Notes: generated by a model from the letters alone, not told the origin. Counted from the first letter of the stretch, positions 8,372 to 18,234 are shown. The stretch: 64,000 bases of DNA from Nonlabens sp. Ci31 (GCF_012974865.1 NZ_CP043633.1:1178001-1242000), one strand, 5' to 3'. Made by a program: numbers and translations.

Positions 8372-9820
8372 TTATCCTACGGATCCTTCTAGACTTATTT
8401 CTAGTAGTTTTTGAGCCTCTACTGCAAACTCCATAGGCAAATTATTCAATACTTGTTTTGAGAAACCATTTACTATAAGGGCAATTGCTTTTTCTGTTTC
8501 AATACCACGCTGGTTGCAATAAAAAATTTGGTCTTCACCTATTTTGCTAGTGGTAGCTTCGTGCTCTACTTTTGAAGTACTGTTGCTATTTTCTATATAT
8601 GGAAACGTGTGCGCGCCACAATCATTACCCATTAATAAGCTATCACATTGTGAGAAGTTACGGGCATTTGTTGCCCTAGAACCTATTTTCACAAGACCAC
8701 GATAAGAGTTTTGGGACTTCCCAGCACTTATCCCTTTTGAAATAATGGTCGACTTGGTATTTTTTCCTAAGTGGATCATTTTAGTTCCCGTATCTGCTTG
8801 CTGGTAATTATTAGTTACTGCTATGGAATAAAATTCTCCAACTGAGTTATCACCCTTAAGGATACAACTAGGATATTTCCATGTAACGGCACTACCAGTT
8901 TCTACTTGTGTCCATGATATTTTTGCGTTTTTCTCACAGATTCCACGTTTGGTTACAAAATTAAAAACACCACCTTTTCCTTCAGCATTTCCTGGATACC
9001 AGTTTTGTACGGTGGAGTATTTGATCTCTGCATCATCCATAGCGATTAACTCAACACAAGCGGCGTGTAGTTGATTTTCGTCACGGCTAGGTGCTGTGCA
9101 ACCTTCAAGGTAAGATACAAAACTACCTTCGTCTGCAATAACGAGTGTTCTTTCAAACTGTCCCGTTCCTCCTTCATTGATACGGAAGTAGGTAGATAGT
9201 TCCATAGGACACTTGACGCCTTTAGGAATATAACAAAAAGACCCATCAGAGAACACAGCGCTATTAAGAGCTGCATAATAATTATCATTTTGCGGAATTA
9301 CTGTTCCTAAGTGTTTTTTTACTAATTCTGGATGTTCTTGAATAGCTTCAGAAATAGGACAGAAGATAATTCCCTTCTCACCAAGTGTTTTCTTAAATGT
9401 GGTTGCTACAGATACGGAGTCGATAACAACATCCATCGCAACTCCACTAAGTTTCTTTTGCTCATCAATAGAAATCCCTAACTTTTTAAAAGTCTCTAAC
9501 AACTCTGGATCTACTTCGTCCAAGCTATCTAATTTGGGTTTAGAACCAGGAGCAGAATAATAAGATATCGCTTGCAAGTCAGGCTTTTCATAAGTCACAT
9601 TTGCCCATTCTGGTTCTTCCATTTCTATAAAAATACGATATGCCTCTAGTCTCCATTCCAGCATCCATTGTGGTTCATTTTTCTTTGCAGAAATTATGCG
9701 TATCACATCTTCACTAAGACCTACAGGAATAGTATCTGACTTCATATCGGTGTAGAAGCCGTACTCATACTCTTTGTTCTTAAGTTCTTTTTCTAATTGT
9801 TCTTCTGTATATTTTGACAT
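8372..9820 (-). CDS. sufB: SufB, core scaffold subunit
   Basis: This 482-residue SufB is the main scaffold subunit on which nascent Fe-S clusters form with SufC and SufD. The long beta-helix includes [20 protein letters not shown] near residue 418, the typical C-terminal signature, and [20 protein letters not shown] near residue 241. The length agrees with the family. It is second in the operon after sufA; the 49-base sufA-sufB gap contains a perfect copy of the iterated palindrome. Confidence 0.97.
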   Translation of the reverse strand: MSKYTEEQLEKELKNKEYEYGFYTDMKSDTIPVGLSEDVIRIISAKKNEPQWMLEWRLEAYRIFIEMEEPEWANVTYEKPDLQAISYYSAPGSKPKLDSLDEVDPELLETFKKLGISIDEQKKLSGVAMDVVIDSVSVATTFKKTLGEKGIIFCPISEAIQEHPELVKKHLGTVIPQNDNYYAALNSAVFSDGSFCYIPKGVKCPMELSTYFRINEGGTGQFERTLVIADEGSFVSYLEGCTAPSRDENQLHAACVELIAMDDAEIKYSTVQNWYPGNAEGKGGVFNFVTKRGICEKNAKISWTQVETGSAVTWKYPSCILKGDNSVGEFYSIAVTNNYQQADTGTKMIHLGKNTKSTIISKGISAGKSQNSYRGLVKIGSRATNARNFSQCDSLLMGNDCGAHTFPYIENSNSTSKVEHEATTSKIGEDQIFYCNQRGIETEKAIALIVNGFSKQVLNNLPMEFAVEAQKLLEISLEGSVG

Positions 9821-9836
9821 ATTTTTCTTTTAATTG

Positions 9837-9852
9837 CGCTTTCGCGAAAGCG
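9837..9852 (+). repeat. Iterated palindrome, sufA-sufB gap
   Basis: Perfect CGCTTTCGCGAAAGCG followed by GGATT on the plus strand, 17 bases before the sufB start codon. Confidence 0.85.
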
Positions 9853-9869
9853 GGATTATAACTATCTTT

Positions 9870-10199
9870 TTACAACGAAAAAGACTCACCACAACCACAA
9901 GTTCTTTGGGCGTTAGGATTATTGAAAACAAATCCTTTACCGTTTAATCCACCGCTAAATTCTAGAGTAGTACCAACGAGATAAAGAAAACTTTTTTTAT
10001 CTACGGCTATTTTCACATCATTTGCTTCAAATACTTTGTCAGTATCTGCGCTTTCTTTGTCAAAATTCAAATCGTAAGAAAGACCGCTACAGCCCCCGCT
10101 TTTCACACCTACGCGTACAAAGTCCTTACCTATAAGGAAGCCCTCTTCACTCATTAATTGCGTGAGTTTAGTCTTTGCAGTTTCTGATACACTTATCAT
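9870..10199 (-). CDS. sufA: SufA/IscA-type Fe-S carrier
   Basis: This HesB/IscA-family A-type carrier binds and transfers Fe-S clusters. From the ATG at 10199 it has 109 residues and begins MISVSETAKTKL, the family norm. An upstream start at 10241 would add 14 hydrophobic residues absent from the family and overlap the promoter. The three ligand cysteines are present: Cys37 in GGCSGLSY and Cys101 and Cys103 in TCGCGESF. It is the first gene of the suf operon and is divergent from thiL. Confidence 0.93.
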   Translation of the reverse strand: MISVSETAKTKLTQLMSEEGFLIGKDFVRVGVKSGGCSGLSYDLNFDKESADTDKVFEANDVKIAVDKKSFLYLVGTTLEFSGGLNGKGFVFNNPNAQRTCGCGESFSL

Positions 10200-10225
10200 A
10201 TTAAATAGCTTATTTAAAATCATTA

Positions 10226-10233
10226 CAAATATA
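10226..10233 (-). promoter_or_regulatory. -7 box of the sufABCD operon
   Basis: On the minus strand TATATTTG matches TAnnTTTG and ends 26 bases upstream of the sufA start. No clear -33 TTG was identified. I saw no evident Fe-S regulator operator. Confidence 0.5.
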
Positions 10234-10357
10234 AGGTACAAAGAGTTCCTAGCATTAGGCGATCATGAAATTCTCACTATAGTGATATTTATACTGTCTA
10301 TGGGAGAGTTTTCTCAAATATTAAGTCGTTTTTATGCGGTCATTCTTACCTTAATCG

Positions 10358-10365
10358 TAATTTTG
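10358..10365 (+). promoter_or_regulatory. -7 box of thiL
   Basis: TAATTTTG fits TAnnTTTG and ends four bases before the thiL ATG, implying a nearly leaderless transcript with no room for a TPP riboswitch. Confidence 0.55.
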
Positions 10366-10369
10366 CAAG

Positions 10370-11413
10370 ATGATAGAAGATAAATCTCCACAACGCACAC
10401 CCGTAGAAAATCTAGGCGAGTTCGGCCTGATTGATTTTATAACTAAGAATTTTAAGATCGGACAAGACTCTACCATTACTGGAATAGGTGATGACGCAGC
10501 GGTTTTGAACCACACGAAGTCTACCGTAGTAACGACCGATATGCTCGTGGAAGGTGTTCACTTTGATTTGAGCTATGTACCTTTAAAACATCTAGGTTAC
10601 AAAGCGATAATGGTGAATTTATCTGATGTGTATGCCATGAACGCTAAGGCAACACAGGTTACGGTATCTATCGCTATTTCTAATCGATTCCCTGTGGAAG
10701 CGGTTAACGAACTGTATGAAGGAATTCATATGGCCTGTAAAACTTATGGAGTTGACCTCGTAGGAGGAGACACCACAGCATCGCGTAGTGGGTTGGTTAT
10801 TTCTGTAACGGCAATTGGTGAACAAGATGCGGATAAAATTGTGCGTAGAAAAGGGGCAAATGAAGGAGATTTACTAGTGGTGTCTGGTGATATAGGAGCT
10901 GCTTATATGGGCTTGCAGATTCTAGAAAGAGAGAAAGCTGTTTTTAAAGCTAATCCACAAAATCAGCCAGATATCGAGGCGTATAGTTATCTATTAGAAA
11001 GACAATTAAAGCCAGAGGCTAGAAAAGATATTTGTAAATTATTAGAAGAACTCAAGGTGCACCCTACCAGTATGATCGATCTGTCTGACGGATTGAGTTC
11101 TGAAATTATTCATTTATGCAAGCACAGCAAAGTAGGAATGACCTTATACGAAGATAAGATACCATTAGATCCTACAGTAATTACGGCTTGTGAAGAGTTT
11201 AATTTGGACAGTACCACAATTGCCTTAAGCGGTGGAGAAGACTATGAATTGTTGTTTACTGTAAAACAAGAAGATTTCCCTAAAATAAAAGCAAATCCTA
11301 GTTTATCGGTAATAGGGCATGTGGTAGATGCTTCTTATGGGATTAATTTAGTGACTCGTGGAGGGGAACAAATCCCAATTAAAGCAATGGGATGGAATAG
11401 TTTTCAAGAATAA
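10370..11413 (+). CDS. thiL: Thiamine-monophosphate kinase
   Basis: ThiL phosphorylates thiamine monophosphate to thiamine diphosphate with ATP. The 347-residue protein shows GIGDDAAVL (residues 38-46, metal-binding Asp), TTDMLVEGVHFD (about 55-66), DLVGGDTTAS (about 130) and the C-terminal ALSGGEDYELLFTV block. It stands alone; no other thiamine gene is nearby. The 3' end overlaps the convergent zinc-ribbon-like gene by ten bases. Confidence 0.95.
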   Translation: MIEDKSPQRTPVENLGEFGLIDFITKNFKIGQDSTITGIGDDAAVLNHTKSTVVTTDMLVEGVHFDLSYVPLKHLGYKAIMVNLSDVYAMNAKATQVTVSIAISNRFPVEAVNELYEGIHMACKTYGVDLVGGDTTASRSGLVISVTAIGEQDADKIVRRKGANEGDLLVVSGDIGAAYMGLQILEREKAVFKANPQNQPDIEAYSYLLERQLKPEARKDICKLLEELKVHPTSMIDLSDGLSSEIIHLCKHSKVGMTLYEDKIPLDPTVITACEEFNLDSTTIALSGGEDYELLFTVKQEDFPKIKANPSLSVIGHVVDASYGINLVTRGGEQIPIKAMGWNSFQE

Positions 11414-11646
11414 AGTTGTGTTCTTGCTTGCTTTCTTCTTTGATCTACATCATTTAAGGTGCGATTAATTTGTGCTTGACGTGCATTAAGTGGAACGATC
11501 TTCCCATATATTGTTCTTGTCATTTGCTTATGGCACTTGGAACAACATATTTCTTGAATATGATCATTCACTTTGTAGGACACTTGATAATGATGACCAA
11601 TTATGGAACAACCTATGGCTTTTAAAGAAGAATAATTTTTGCTCAT
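11404..11646 (-). CDS. Small protein with CxxC zinc-ribbon-like motif
   Basis: This 80-residue protein has GCSIIGHHY near residues 12-20 and CCSKCHKQMTR near residues 34-44, a Cys/His arrangement resembling small zinc-ribbon proteins such as DUF1660-like. The C-terminal third is basic and helical. It converges on and overlaps the end of thiL by ten bases. The sequence looks conserved rather than a shadow ORF, but the function is unknown; nucleic-acid binding is a guess from the charge. Confidence 0.55.
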   Translation of the reverse strand: MSKNYSSLKAIGCSIIGHHYQVSYKVNDHIQEICCSKCHKQMTRTIYGKIVPLNARQAQINRTLNDVDQRRKQARTQLYS

Positions 11647-11736
11647 ATATTAGGTTTTAGGTTATAAAAATCCGTTATACATTGATAACAAACGTAATAT
11701 AGAAACTTTGTTAATAAAATTTGCTTAAAAGCATAA

Positions 11737-12492
11737 TTACTCGATGAAATACATGTTTTTTAGGATGTTCAAAGGGTTTATCAACAAAGACATGTGTCCG
11801 TTGTCGATTATCCGAGCATTTGCTCTTAGGTAAACCTGCTCTTTTTCAACTAGTTCTAGGGGTACAATATTATCTTGTTTACCGTATATATAGGTAATGG
11901 GGAAATCAACTTCTTTTAACAGAGGTAAATAATCACTTCTATCTCGCATGCATGTAAGAGCTTGAATAATGCTTCTAATAGAAATTTGATCTGCTTGTTG
12001 CTTCATTAATGTTATGCGAGTTTCATATAATTTTCTTTCTTCAACAGTAAACAGGTTTCCTATCGCCATACTTACAAAAGCAGCTTGGTGTTTTTCTATC
12101 AACTGTATCGATCGATCGCGTATGAGTTTTCTTTGTTTTGTATCGTTGGAGGCGATGCTGTTGATTAAAGTAAGAGAACGCGTTTTGTCGGGTCTCGCAT
12201 TTGCGTAAGCGCAACCTAAATAACCACCCATACTATGACCGACTATATGAACTTTTTCTATCTTCTCGAAGACCAAAATTTGATCGATCCTTAAACTGAG
12301 TTCTTCTAAGGTGTAGTTTTCCTGAAATTCTGACGTCATTCCATGACCAGGAAGATCTATCTTCAACAAGGAATGAGTAGCTAGTAAATCTTGCTCTAAA
12401 TAACTCCATTGTTGCATGCTTCCTAGAAAGCCGTGTATCAATAACAATACGGGTTGATTATTGTTTATAAATGTATAGTGTAAATCGTTCAT
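11737..12492 (-). CDS. Alpha/beta hydrolase (MenH-like)
   Basis: This 251-residue cytoplasmic hydrolase opens with LLLIHGFLGSMQQWSYL (oxyanion-hole HG), then DLPGHG near residues 46-51 and the nucleophile elbow GHSMGG with Ser87. YGKQDNIVP near residue 213 carries the acid and GHMSLL near 236 the histidine. The layout resembles MenH/YfbB-type enzymes, but the substrate cannot be told and no menaquinone genes are adjacent. It is divergent from the di-heme peroxidase gene. Confidence 0.8.
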   Translation of the reverse strand: MNDLHYTFINNNQPVLLLIHGFLGSMQQWSYLEQDLLATHSLLKIDLPGHGMTSEFQENYTLEELSLRIDQILVFEKIEKVHIVGHSMGGYLGCAYANARPDKTRSLTLINSIASNDTKQRKLIRDRSIQLIEKHQAAFVSMAIGNLFTVEERKLYETRITLMKQQADQISIRSIIQALTCMRDRSDYLPLLKEVDFPITYIYGKQDNIVPLELVEKEQVYLRANARIIDNGHMSLLINPLNILKNMYFIE

Positions 12493-12496
12493 AAAG

Positions 12497-12504
12497 CAAA
12501 GGTA
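12497..12504 (-). promoter_or_regulatory. -7 box of alpha/beta hydrolase gene
   Basis: TACCTTTG on the minus strand, four bases upstream of the ATG at 12492; a short-leader promoter like that of sufS. Confidence 0.55.
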
Positions 12505-12576
12505 ATAGCTTGTTCACGGCCAGATGATCATAAAAGGATCAGGGTTGTAAAATATTTGTTAAATTAGCCATTCACA

Positions 12577-13929
12577 ATGGGAAAGAACTATCTATACTTA
12601 TGGAGCATTTCATTTATATTTTTGGTTTCTTGTACAGAGACCGAAGATTATGAATTGGCGAGAACAGCATTAGATATACGTCTGGAGGAGTTGCTAGTGC
12701 AAAATGCTAATGGACAAGGAAAGCGCTTTTTCTTATTACCAGATAGCGATGATTTTAATGCGATACCTCAAGATCCGTTGAATCCGTTAAATACTTTTAA
12801 AGTTGCTTTAGGCCAGTTATTACTTCATGAAACGGCTACTGCTGGCGCCCCTAAAATGAGCCAAATGGAAGGCACCTATTCGTGCGCTTCATGTCACCCT
12901 GTAGCTTCCAGCTTTTATTCAGGTCGCAGGCAAGGAATAGGGGAAGGAGGAGCTGGTTTTGGTTTTGCTGGAGAAGGCAGGCAAATTGATTTGAACATGC
13001 CGCTGGACTCGGTAGATTTACAACCGGTACGGCCACCTACTTTATTAAACGTAGCCTATCAAGAAACAGCTTTGTGGAACGGTATGTTGGGTGCCACTGG
13101 TCCTAATTTAGGAACTGAATCCAGATGGGCGGCAACAGGAGTTCCCGAAAACCATTTGGGTTTTCAAGGACTAGAAACGCAAGCTTTAGTGGGTCAGTTA
13201 ACGCACAGGCTTCAAATCGATGAAGATTTTATAAATAGCAATGGGTACCGATGGCTTTTTGATCAGGCTTTTGGAGATGTAGCTCCTGGTTCTAGGTACA
13301 CCTCACAAACGGCTGCCTTAGCACTTGCCGCATTTAATAGAACACTTCTAGCAAATCGTTCCCCATGGCAAGATTATTTAAAAGGGGATTACGACGCTCT
13401 TTCTGATCGAGAGAAAAGAGGTGCTATTGTTTTTGCAGGTAAAGGGCAGTGTATTACTTGTCATACTGGCCCAGCGCTGAAAGATCAGGAATTTCACGCT
13501 TTTGGCTTTGGACACTTTGACGATTCTAATGATGCGATAGTTTTAGATGATGCAGGCTTTGATATGGTAAAAAAAGGTCGCGGAGGCTTTACAGGAAACT
13601 CTTCTGATAATTATAAGTTTAAGACACCTACGCTATACAATTTACGCGATGCAGCTTTCTACGGTCATGGCGCTACCTTTAATAGTATAGAAGAAGTGGT
13701 GCGTTATAAAAATAATACTTCGCTACAGGATCAAAACGCTTCTTTAAATCTGGCTTCAGAAATGGGGGCCATTGACCTTACCGAAGAAGAAATCTCAGAT
13801 CTGGTTTACTTTTTAGATAAAAGCTTGTACGACGCAGAATTAACTCGCTATGTTCCGGGTGCTGTGCAGTCAGGGAACTGTTTTCCTAATGCAGACCCCC
13901 AAAGCAGAATTGATTTAGGCTGTAATTAA
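12577..13929 (+). CDS. Di-heme cytochrome c peroxidase / MauG-family lipoprotein
   Basis: This 450-residue periplasmic enzyme of the bacterial cytochrome c peroxidase/MauG family is anchored by a lipobox ending at Cys19 (IFLVSC). Two heme c sites are visible, CASCH (103-107) and CITCH (292-296), giving the two-domain arrangement. RPPTLLNVAY (about 152-161), LWNG and the later TPTLYNLRDAAFYGHGATF are family blocks. It may reduce peroxide or modify a protein or small substrate; the sequence does not decide. The C-terminus carries two extra cysteines (GNCFPN and GCN). Confidence 0.9.
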   Translation: MGKNYLYLWSISFIFLVSCTETEDYELARTALDIRLEELLVQNANGQGKRFFLLPDSDDFNAIPQDPLNPLNTFKVALGQLLLHETATAGAPKMSQMEGTYSCASCHPVASSFYSGRRQGIGEGGAGFGFAGEGRQIDLNMPLDSVDLQPVRPPTLLNVAYQETALWNGMLGATGPNLGTESRWAATGVPENHLGFQGLETQALVGQLTHRLQIDEDFINSNGYRWLFDQAFGDVAPGSRYTSQTAALALAAFNRTLLANRSPWQDYLKGDYDALSDREKRGAIVFAGKGQCITCHTGPALKDQEFHAFGFGHFDDSNDAIVLDDAGFDMVKKGRGGFTGNSSDNYKFKTPTLYNLRDAAFYGHGATFNSIEEVVRYKNNTSLQDQNASLNLASEMGAIDLTEEEISDLVYFLDKSLYDAELTRYVPGAVQSGNCFPNADPQSRIDLGCN

Positions 13930-14043
13930 GCCCATTAGAGCCCTAGAATAGGCATATAAACACCTTTAATTTTAAAGAATATTGAACTCTTATTTCCCAT
14001 TTAGATTACTTCAATATTCATTTAAAAAAGGGGAGTTATACCT

Positions 14044-14051
14044 TACATTTG
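14044..14051 (+). promoter_or_regulatory. -7 box upstream of the EEP-family gene
   Basis: TACATTTG matches TAnnTTTG and ends 20 bases before the TTG start at 14072. Confidence 0.5.
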
Positions 14052-14071
14052 AAGACTAAAATATTCTCGAC

Positions 14072-15061
14072 TTGTCCATTCCTTCGCAATCTTTTGAGCA
14101 GTACACTGTTGCTTTTTATAATGTAGAAAATCTTTTTGATGCTATTAAAGACTCCCATGTATTAGATGAAGATTTTACTGAATTTGGCCAAAAGAAATGG
14201 ACAGAAAACAGGTATCAAAAGAAACTCACTAAAATAAGCGATGCGATAAGCAAGATAGGTTTTGAACTCACAGGTAAGTTACCGGCTATAGTAGGTCTTG
14301 CAGAAGTAGAGAACAAAAAAGTACTCCATGACCTCATTACGCAACCTAAACTCGCTCAGAGCAATTATGATTTTATTCATTACAACAGCCCAGACGAGAG
14401 AGGAATAGACGTAGCCTTATTGTACGACACTCGAGTTTTTAAACCCAGTCATTCAGAGCCGCTTGTTGTATACCTAGAAAATGAAGAAGGTGTACGTGAC
14501 ACTACTAGAGATATATTATATGTGGAAGGAGTTCTAGCCGGCACTCCAGTTCATATTTACGTAAATCACTGGCCGTCACGTCGCGATGGTGCAGAGACTA
14601 CCGATGCAAAAAGAGTTGAGGTAGCCAGTCAGTTAATTCAACACCTAGAAAAAAAGGATCCAAATAGTAACCGTACAGATCCATATTTAGAAATACAAGA
14701 AGCACATCATGTGATTATTATGGGAGATTTTAATGACGACCCAGAGAATAACAGTATCAAAGAAGGGATTTTACCTAAGGGTTTTGATAATATAACAGCT
14801 CCTTTAAAGAAGTTTCACCGAGGTACTTTAAACCATCAATTTAAATGGAATCTTTTTGATCAGATTATGATTAGTGAGAGTTTACATAATGATATTTACG
14901 ATTGTTTATATTTTCATAAAGCAGATATTTTTGACGACATCATGTTGAGACAATGGAAGGGAAAATACCGCGGTCAACCAGCCCGAACATTTGTAGGGCG
15001 CAATTATAAAGGCGGTTATAGTGATCATTTTCCGGTTTTTGCTCTCTTTAGAAGAAATTAA
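14072..15061 (+). CDS. Endonuclease/exonuclease/phosphatase family protein
   Basis: This 329-residue EEP-fold metal-dependent phosphoesterase starts at TTG, just after the -7 box. Family blocks are YNVENLFD (Asn/Glu, about 12-19), GLAEVENKKVL (catalytic Glu, about 74-84), RGIDVALLYD, VNHWPSRRDG (His, about 168-177), IIMGDFNDDP (Asp/Asn, about 215-224) and YSDHFPVFA (terminal Asp-His, about 317). No signal peptide is visible. The substrate may be DNA, an inositol or a sphingolipid-type phosphodiester; the sequence does not decide. Confidence 0.88.
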   Translation: MSIPSQSFEQYTVAFYNVENLFDAIKDSHVLDEDFTEFGQKKWTENRYQKKLTKISDAISKIGFELTGKLPAIVGLAEVENKKVLHDLITQPKLAQSNYDFIHYNSPDERGIDVALLYDTRVFKPSHSEPLVVYLENEEGVRDTTRDILYVEGVLAGTPVHIYVNHWPSRRDGAETTDAKRVEVASQLIQHLEKKDPNSNRTDPYLEIQEAHHVIIMGDFNDDPENNSIKEGILPKGFDNITAPLKKFHRGTLNHQFKWNLFDQIMISESLHNDIYDCLYFHKADIFDDIMLRQWKGKYRGQPARTFVGRNYKGGYSDHFPVFALFRRN

Positions 15062-15194
15062 GACGTTATTGAACCCCAAAACGTCTCTCTTAATCTATTA
15101 TGGATTTGTTAAACAAAAGTAGGGGTAGTTTTTTTATATATTCACCAAACCAGATGCAAGTATACTATTTAAAAATGTCTAGTTTTTACCATTT

Positions 15195-15210
15195 CGCTTT
15201 CGCGAAAGCG
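15195..15210 (+). repeat. Iterated palindrome upstream of porP/sprF
   Basis: Perfect CGCTTTCGCGAAAGCG followed by GAATT, in the 244-base gap before the PorP/SprF gene and about 83 bases upstream of its -7 box. Confidence 0.85.
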
Positions 15211-15292
15211 GAATTAGAAGGAAGAAATTGAAGATCATAGCTAGAATCGTTCTATATTTAGCCATCTGAAACTGAAAACGCAACCTTAAAAC

Positions 15293-15300
15293 TAACTTTG
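15293..15300 (+). promoter_or_regulatory. -7 box of the porP/sprF-OmpA pair
   Basis: TAACTTTG ends five bases before the ATG at 15306. This argues for the ATG over the in-frame GTG at 15300, which lies on the box. Confidence 0.55.
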
Positions 15301-15305
15301 TGAGA

Positions 15306-16220
15306 ATGAAAAAATTACTTGCAATGGGGCTCTTTATCTCTGTCGCTGCTACTAATGTAGTGCACGCACAACAAGATCCTCAGTACACACAGTACATGTA
15401 CAATCAAAACATTATCAATCCAGCCTATGCAGGTACTCAAGATGGTGTGAATATCACAGCTCTTTACAGGCAGCAGTGGTCGGGTATCACTGGAGCGCCA
15501 GAAACCATTACCCTTTCTGGTAGTACACCAGTAGGGGAAAGAATAGGTTTAGGTCTTTCTATTATCTCAGACAACATAGGTCCGGTAAGTGAAACCAATG
15601 CATATGGAGACTTCTCATACAAACTACAAGTAGGGGAGAAAACTACGCTGGCTTTAGGTCTTAAGGCAGGACTTACCTTTTTTGATGTGAACCTGAATAC
15701 CGTTCAAACTACACAACCAGGAGACCCGCTTTTTTCTGAAGAACTTAACGAGACTTATTTAAATCTAGGAGCCGGAGCCTTCCTTTACGGAGATAATTGG
15801 TATGCTGGTTTTTCTGTTCCTAATATGTTGAGAAGTACACACCTTGACGAGAACGGCTTAACATTCGGTAGTGAGACACAACACTACTTCTTAACAGGTG
15901 GATACGTTTTTGACGTTGCTGATAATATTAAATTGAAGCCACACATGCTGGTAAAAGGAGCCTTTGACTCTCCGGTGAGTTTTGACTTAAATACCAACGT
16001 TTTGTTCAACAACAAATTTGAATTAGGAGTTTCTTACCGCTATGAAGATTCCTTCAGTGGATTGATAGGAATGAATATTACAGATAATATTAAAGTAGGT
16101 TATGCTTATGACCGAATAGTTTCTGATATTTCTGTAGTTTCTGATAGCTCTCACGAGGTATTTTTAACATTTGGCCTAGCCTTCCCACGTAAAGTGATGC
16201 AATCGCCGCGTTTCTTCTAA
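15306..16220 (+). CDS. PorP/SprF family outer-membrane protein (type IX secretion partner)
   Basis: From the ATG at 15306 the product is 304 residues with a signal peptide ending near VVHAQQ. The mature start DPQYTQYMYNQNIINPAYAG is the diagnostic opening of PorP/SprF proteins, outer-membrane barrels that work with the type IX secretion system and often attach large adhesins such as SprB. The C-terminal half alternates beta strands ending in phenylalanine. The OmpA-family gene follows after 25 bases, the usual pairing. Here the large adhesin that normally precedes the pair is missing. Confidence 0.92.
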   Translation: MKKLLAMGLFISVAATNVVHAQQDPQYTQYMYNQNIINPAYAGTQDGVNITALYRQQWSGITGAPETITLSGSTPVGERIGLGLSIISDNIGPVSETNAYGDFSYKLQVGEKTTLALGLKAGLTFFDVNLNTVQTTQPGDPLFSEELNETYLNLGAGAFLYGDNWYAGFSVPNMLRSTHLDENGLTFGSETQHYFLTGGYVFDVADNIKLKPHMLVKGAFDSPVSFDLNTNVLFNNKFELGVSYRYEDSFSGLIGMNITDNIKVGYAYDRIVSDISVVSDSSHEVFLTFGLAFPRKVMQSPRFF

Positions 16221-16245
16221 TTCTAAACATGCAAAGAGTACAACC

Positions 16246-18114
16246 ATGAAAAAACTATATATACTTTTAATTTTATTCGTTGGTGTAGCGATGAGCGCTC
16301 AAGCACAAAGCGATAAAACTGCAAAAGCAGATAAACTATACGAGCAACTACGTTATGTAGATGCAGCAGAGGCTTATGAAAAGCTGATCAAAAACGGAAT
16401 AAGAACTCCACACGTTTATACACAACTAGGAGATTCTTATTTTTATAACAGTGATTTTAAAAATGCCGAAAAAAATTATGCGAGAGCAATAAAAAATGAT
16501 CCTCAAGCAGAGACTCTTTATAGATATGCTCAATCTTTAAAGGCTTCTCAAAAATATGATCTTTCTAATACCATCATGAATCAATTTGCGTCTCTAAAGC
16601 CAGGAGATGATCGTGCTAAAGAATTCAAATCAAACCCCAATTATATCTATGATATTCTTGGTATGAAAGAAGGTTTTACCACTAAATCTCATAAATTCAA
16701 CACAGAAGCAAGTGATTTTTCTGCATTACAAGTAGGAAACAAACTATACTTCTCAAGTGCTCGTAACGAGAACAGAGGTAAGTATGGATGGAATGAAGAG
16801 CCTTACTTGGATATTTATGAAGCAACTATCGATGATGCTGGTGTAGTAGGAAAGCCGGAGCTTGTAAATGGAGAAGTAAATACAAAATATCATGAAGGTA
16901 CTTTAGACATTACACCAGATGGGAAATATATGTTTTTTACTCGTGTGGATTACTATAAAGGAGATTATGATAAAGCGGTGGATGGAGAAAGTAAACTTAC
17001 CATCTACAGAGCATTAAATGCTGGCGGAGAATGGAGAGACGTTGCCACTACCTCTTTAGAATCTAAAGAATATGGGGTAGGTCACCCCTCCATAACTAAA
17101 GATGGAAAAGCTATTTATTTTGCAAGTGAAGCACCGGGTGGACAAGGAGGAACTGATATTTATAAAGCCGATCTTAAAGATGGTATCATTTCTAATCCTG
17201 TTAATTTAGGGCCTTCAGTGAATACTGCCGGAGATGACTCATTCCCTTACATCGCAGACGATAATACACTTTACTTTTCAAGCAATGGTCATTTAGGCTT
17301 AGGCGGTCTTGATGTATTTAAGTATAAAGATGGTAAAGTAACTAATATGGGGAGTCCCGTTAACAGTTCTTTAGATGACTTTGGTTTTTCTTATTTAGAA
17401 GCTACAGGTAAAGGTTATGTTTCTTCTAACCGTAAAGGTGGACAAGGTGGTGATGACGTATATGGAATAGAAAGAATTGAAATTTGTGAAGTAGCAGTTA
17501 GTGTAAAAGCAGTGGATGCTGAAACAGGGATGCCTATTCCAGGTGCTATTGTTTCTTTGCAAGACGGAGATGACAACAGTATGGCAGGACAGACTACAGA
17601 TGCAAATGGTATAGCTGTATTTACAACGGATTGTAACCTAGAACTTACCGCTCGTGGAGCAAAAGATAAATACGAAAGTGGAGAAGCTACTTTATCAGTA
17701 GCTGAAGAAGAAACTGCAATGGTAGAGGTAATGATGACTCCAGAACCAGAAATCGTCGAAGATAAAATCATCCTCAATAAGATTTACTTTGACCTAGACA
17801 AGTCTGATATCAGACCAGATGCTGCTCTTGAGCTGGATAGGTTAGTAGGATTAATGGAAAAATATCCTACGCTTGAAATTCTTGCAGAAACTTATGCAGA
17901 CATAAGAGGTTCTGACGATTATAACCTTGCTCTTACAGAAAGACGCGCAAAAAGCATCATAAAATACATAGAATCCCAAGGAATTGAGGCTTCTAAATTA
18001 AAAGCTGCAGGTCGTGGAGAAGCAAATCCAATCGTAGACTGTGCCTCTAAAAAATGTACCTCAGAAGAATATGAATTGTCTCGTAGATCAGAATTTACGA
18101 TTACAAAAAGATAA
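16246..18114 (+). CDS. OmpA-family protein with TPR and PD40 repeats (PorE-like)
   Basis: This 622-residue exported protein has a signal peptide to about residue 20 (AQAQS), TPR-like helices (about 25-125), PD40/WD40-like beta-propeller blades (about 150-405, with repeated DGKYMFF and GGTDIY motifs), a carboxypeptidase-regulatory-like domain (about 420-500) and a C-terminal OmpA domain (about 510-620, with YFDLDKSDIRPDA and LTERRAKSI). The OmpA domain should bind peptidoglycan. The architecture matches PorE and the partners of SprF proteins, linking the barrel to the cell wall. A strong terminator follows at 18144. Confidence 0.9.
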   Translation: MKKLYILLILFVGVAMSAQAQSDKTAKADKLYEQLRYVDAAEAYEKLIKNGIRTPHVYTQLGDSYFYNSDFKNAEKNYARAIKNDPQAETLYRYAQSLKASQKYDLSNTIMNQFASLKPGDDRAKEFKSNPNYIYDILGMKEGFTTKSHKFNTEASDFSALQVGNKLYFSSARNENRGKYGWNEEPYLDIYEATIDDAGVVGKPELVNGEVNTKYHEGTLDITPDGKYMFFTRVDYYKGDYDKAVDGESKLTIYRALNAGGEWRDVATTSLESKEYGVGHPSITKDGKAIYFASEAPGGQGGTDIYKADLKDGIISNPVNLGPSVNTAGDDSFPYIADDNTLYFSSNGHLGLGGLDVFKYKDGKVTNMGSPVNSSLDDFGFSYLEATGKGYVSSNRKGGQGGDDVYGIERIEICEVAVSVKAVDAETGMPIPGAIVSLQDGDDNSMAGQTTDANGIAVFTTDCNLELTARGAKDKYESGEATLSVAEEETAMVEVMMTPEPEIVEDKIILNKIYFDLDKSDIRPDAALELDRLVGLMEKYPTLEILAETYADIRGSDDYNLALTERRAKSIIKYIESQGIEASKLKAAGRGEANPIVDCASKKCTSEEYELSRRSEFTITKR

Positions 18115-18143
18115 TACGCATTACTAATCAACCCAATGCTTAT

Positions 18144-18175
18144 AAGTCCATTTGCTCTTGCAAATGGACTTTTTT
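18144..18175 (+). terminator. Rho-independent terminator of porP/sprF-OmpA operon
   Basis: AAGTCCATTTGC and GCAAATGGACTT form a perfect 12-bp stem with loop TCTT, followed by six T on the plus strand, 30 bases after the OmpA-family stop. Confidence 0.9.
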
Positions 18176-18234
18176 ATTTCTAAAAGTGATCTAAAATATG
18201 CTCTTAAAATGAGCATATTAATTATCTTAACCAG

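Noticed and set aside
10200..10369. TPP riboswitch upstream of thiL
   Set aside because: The -7 box ends four bases before the ATG and no CUGAGA-type thi-box is present.
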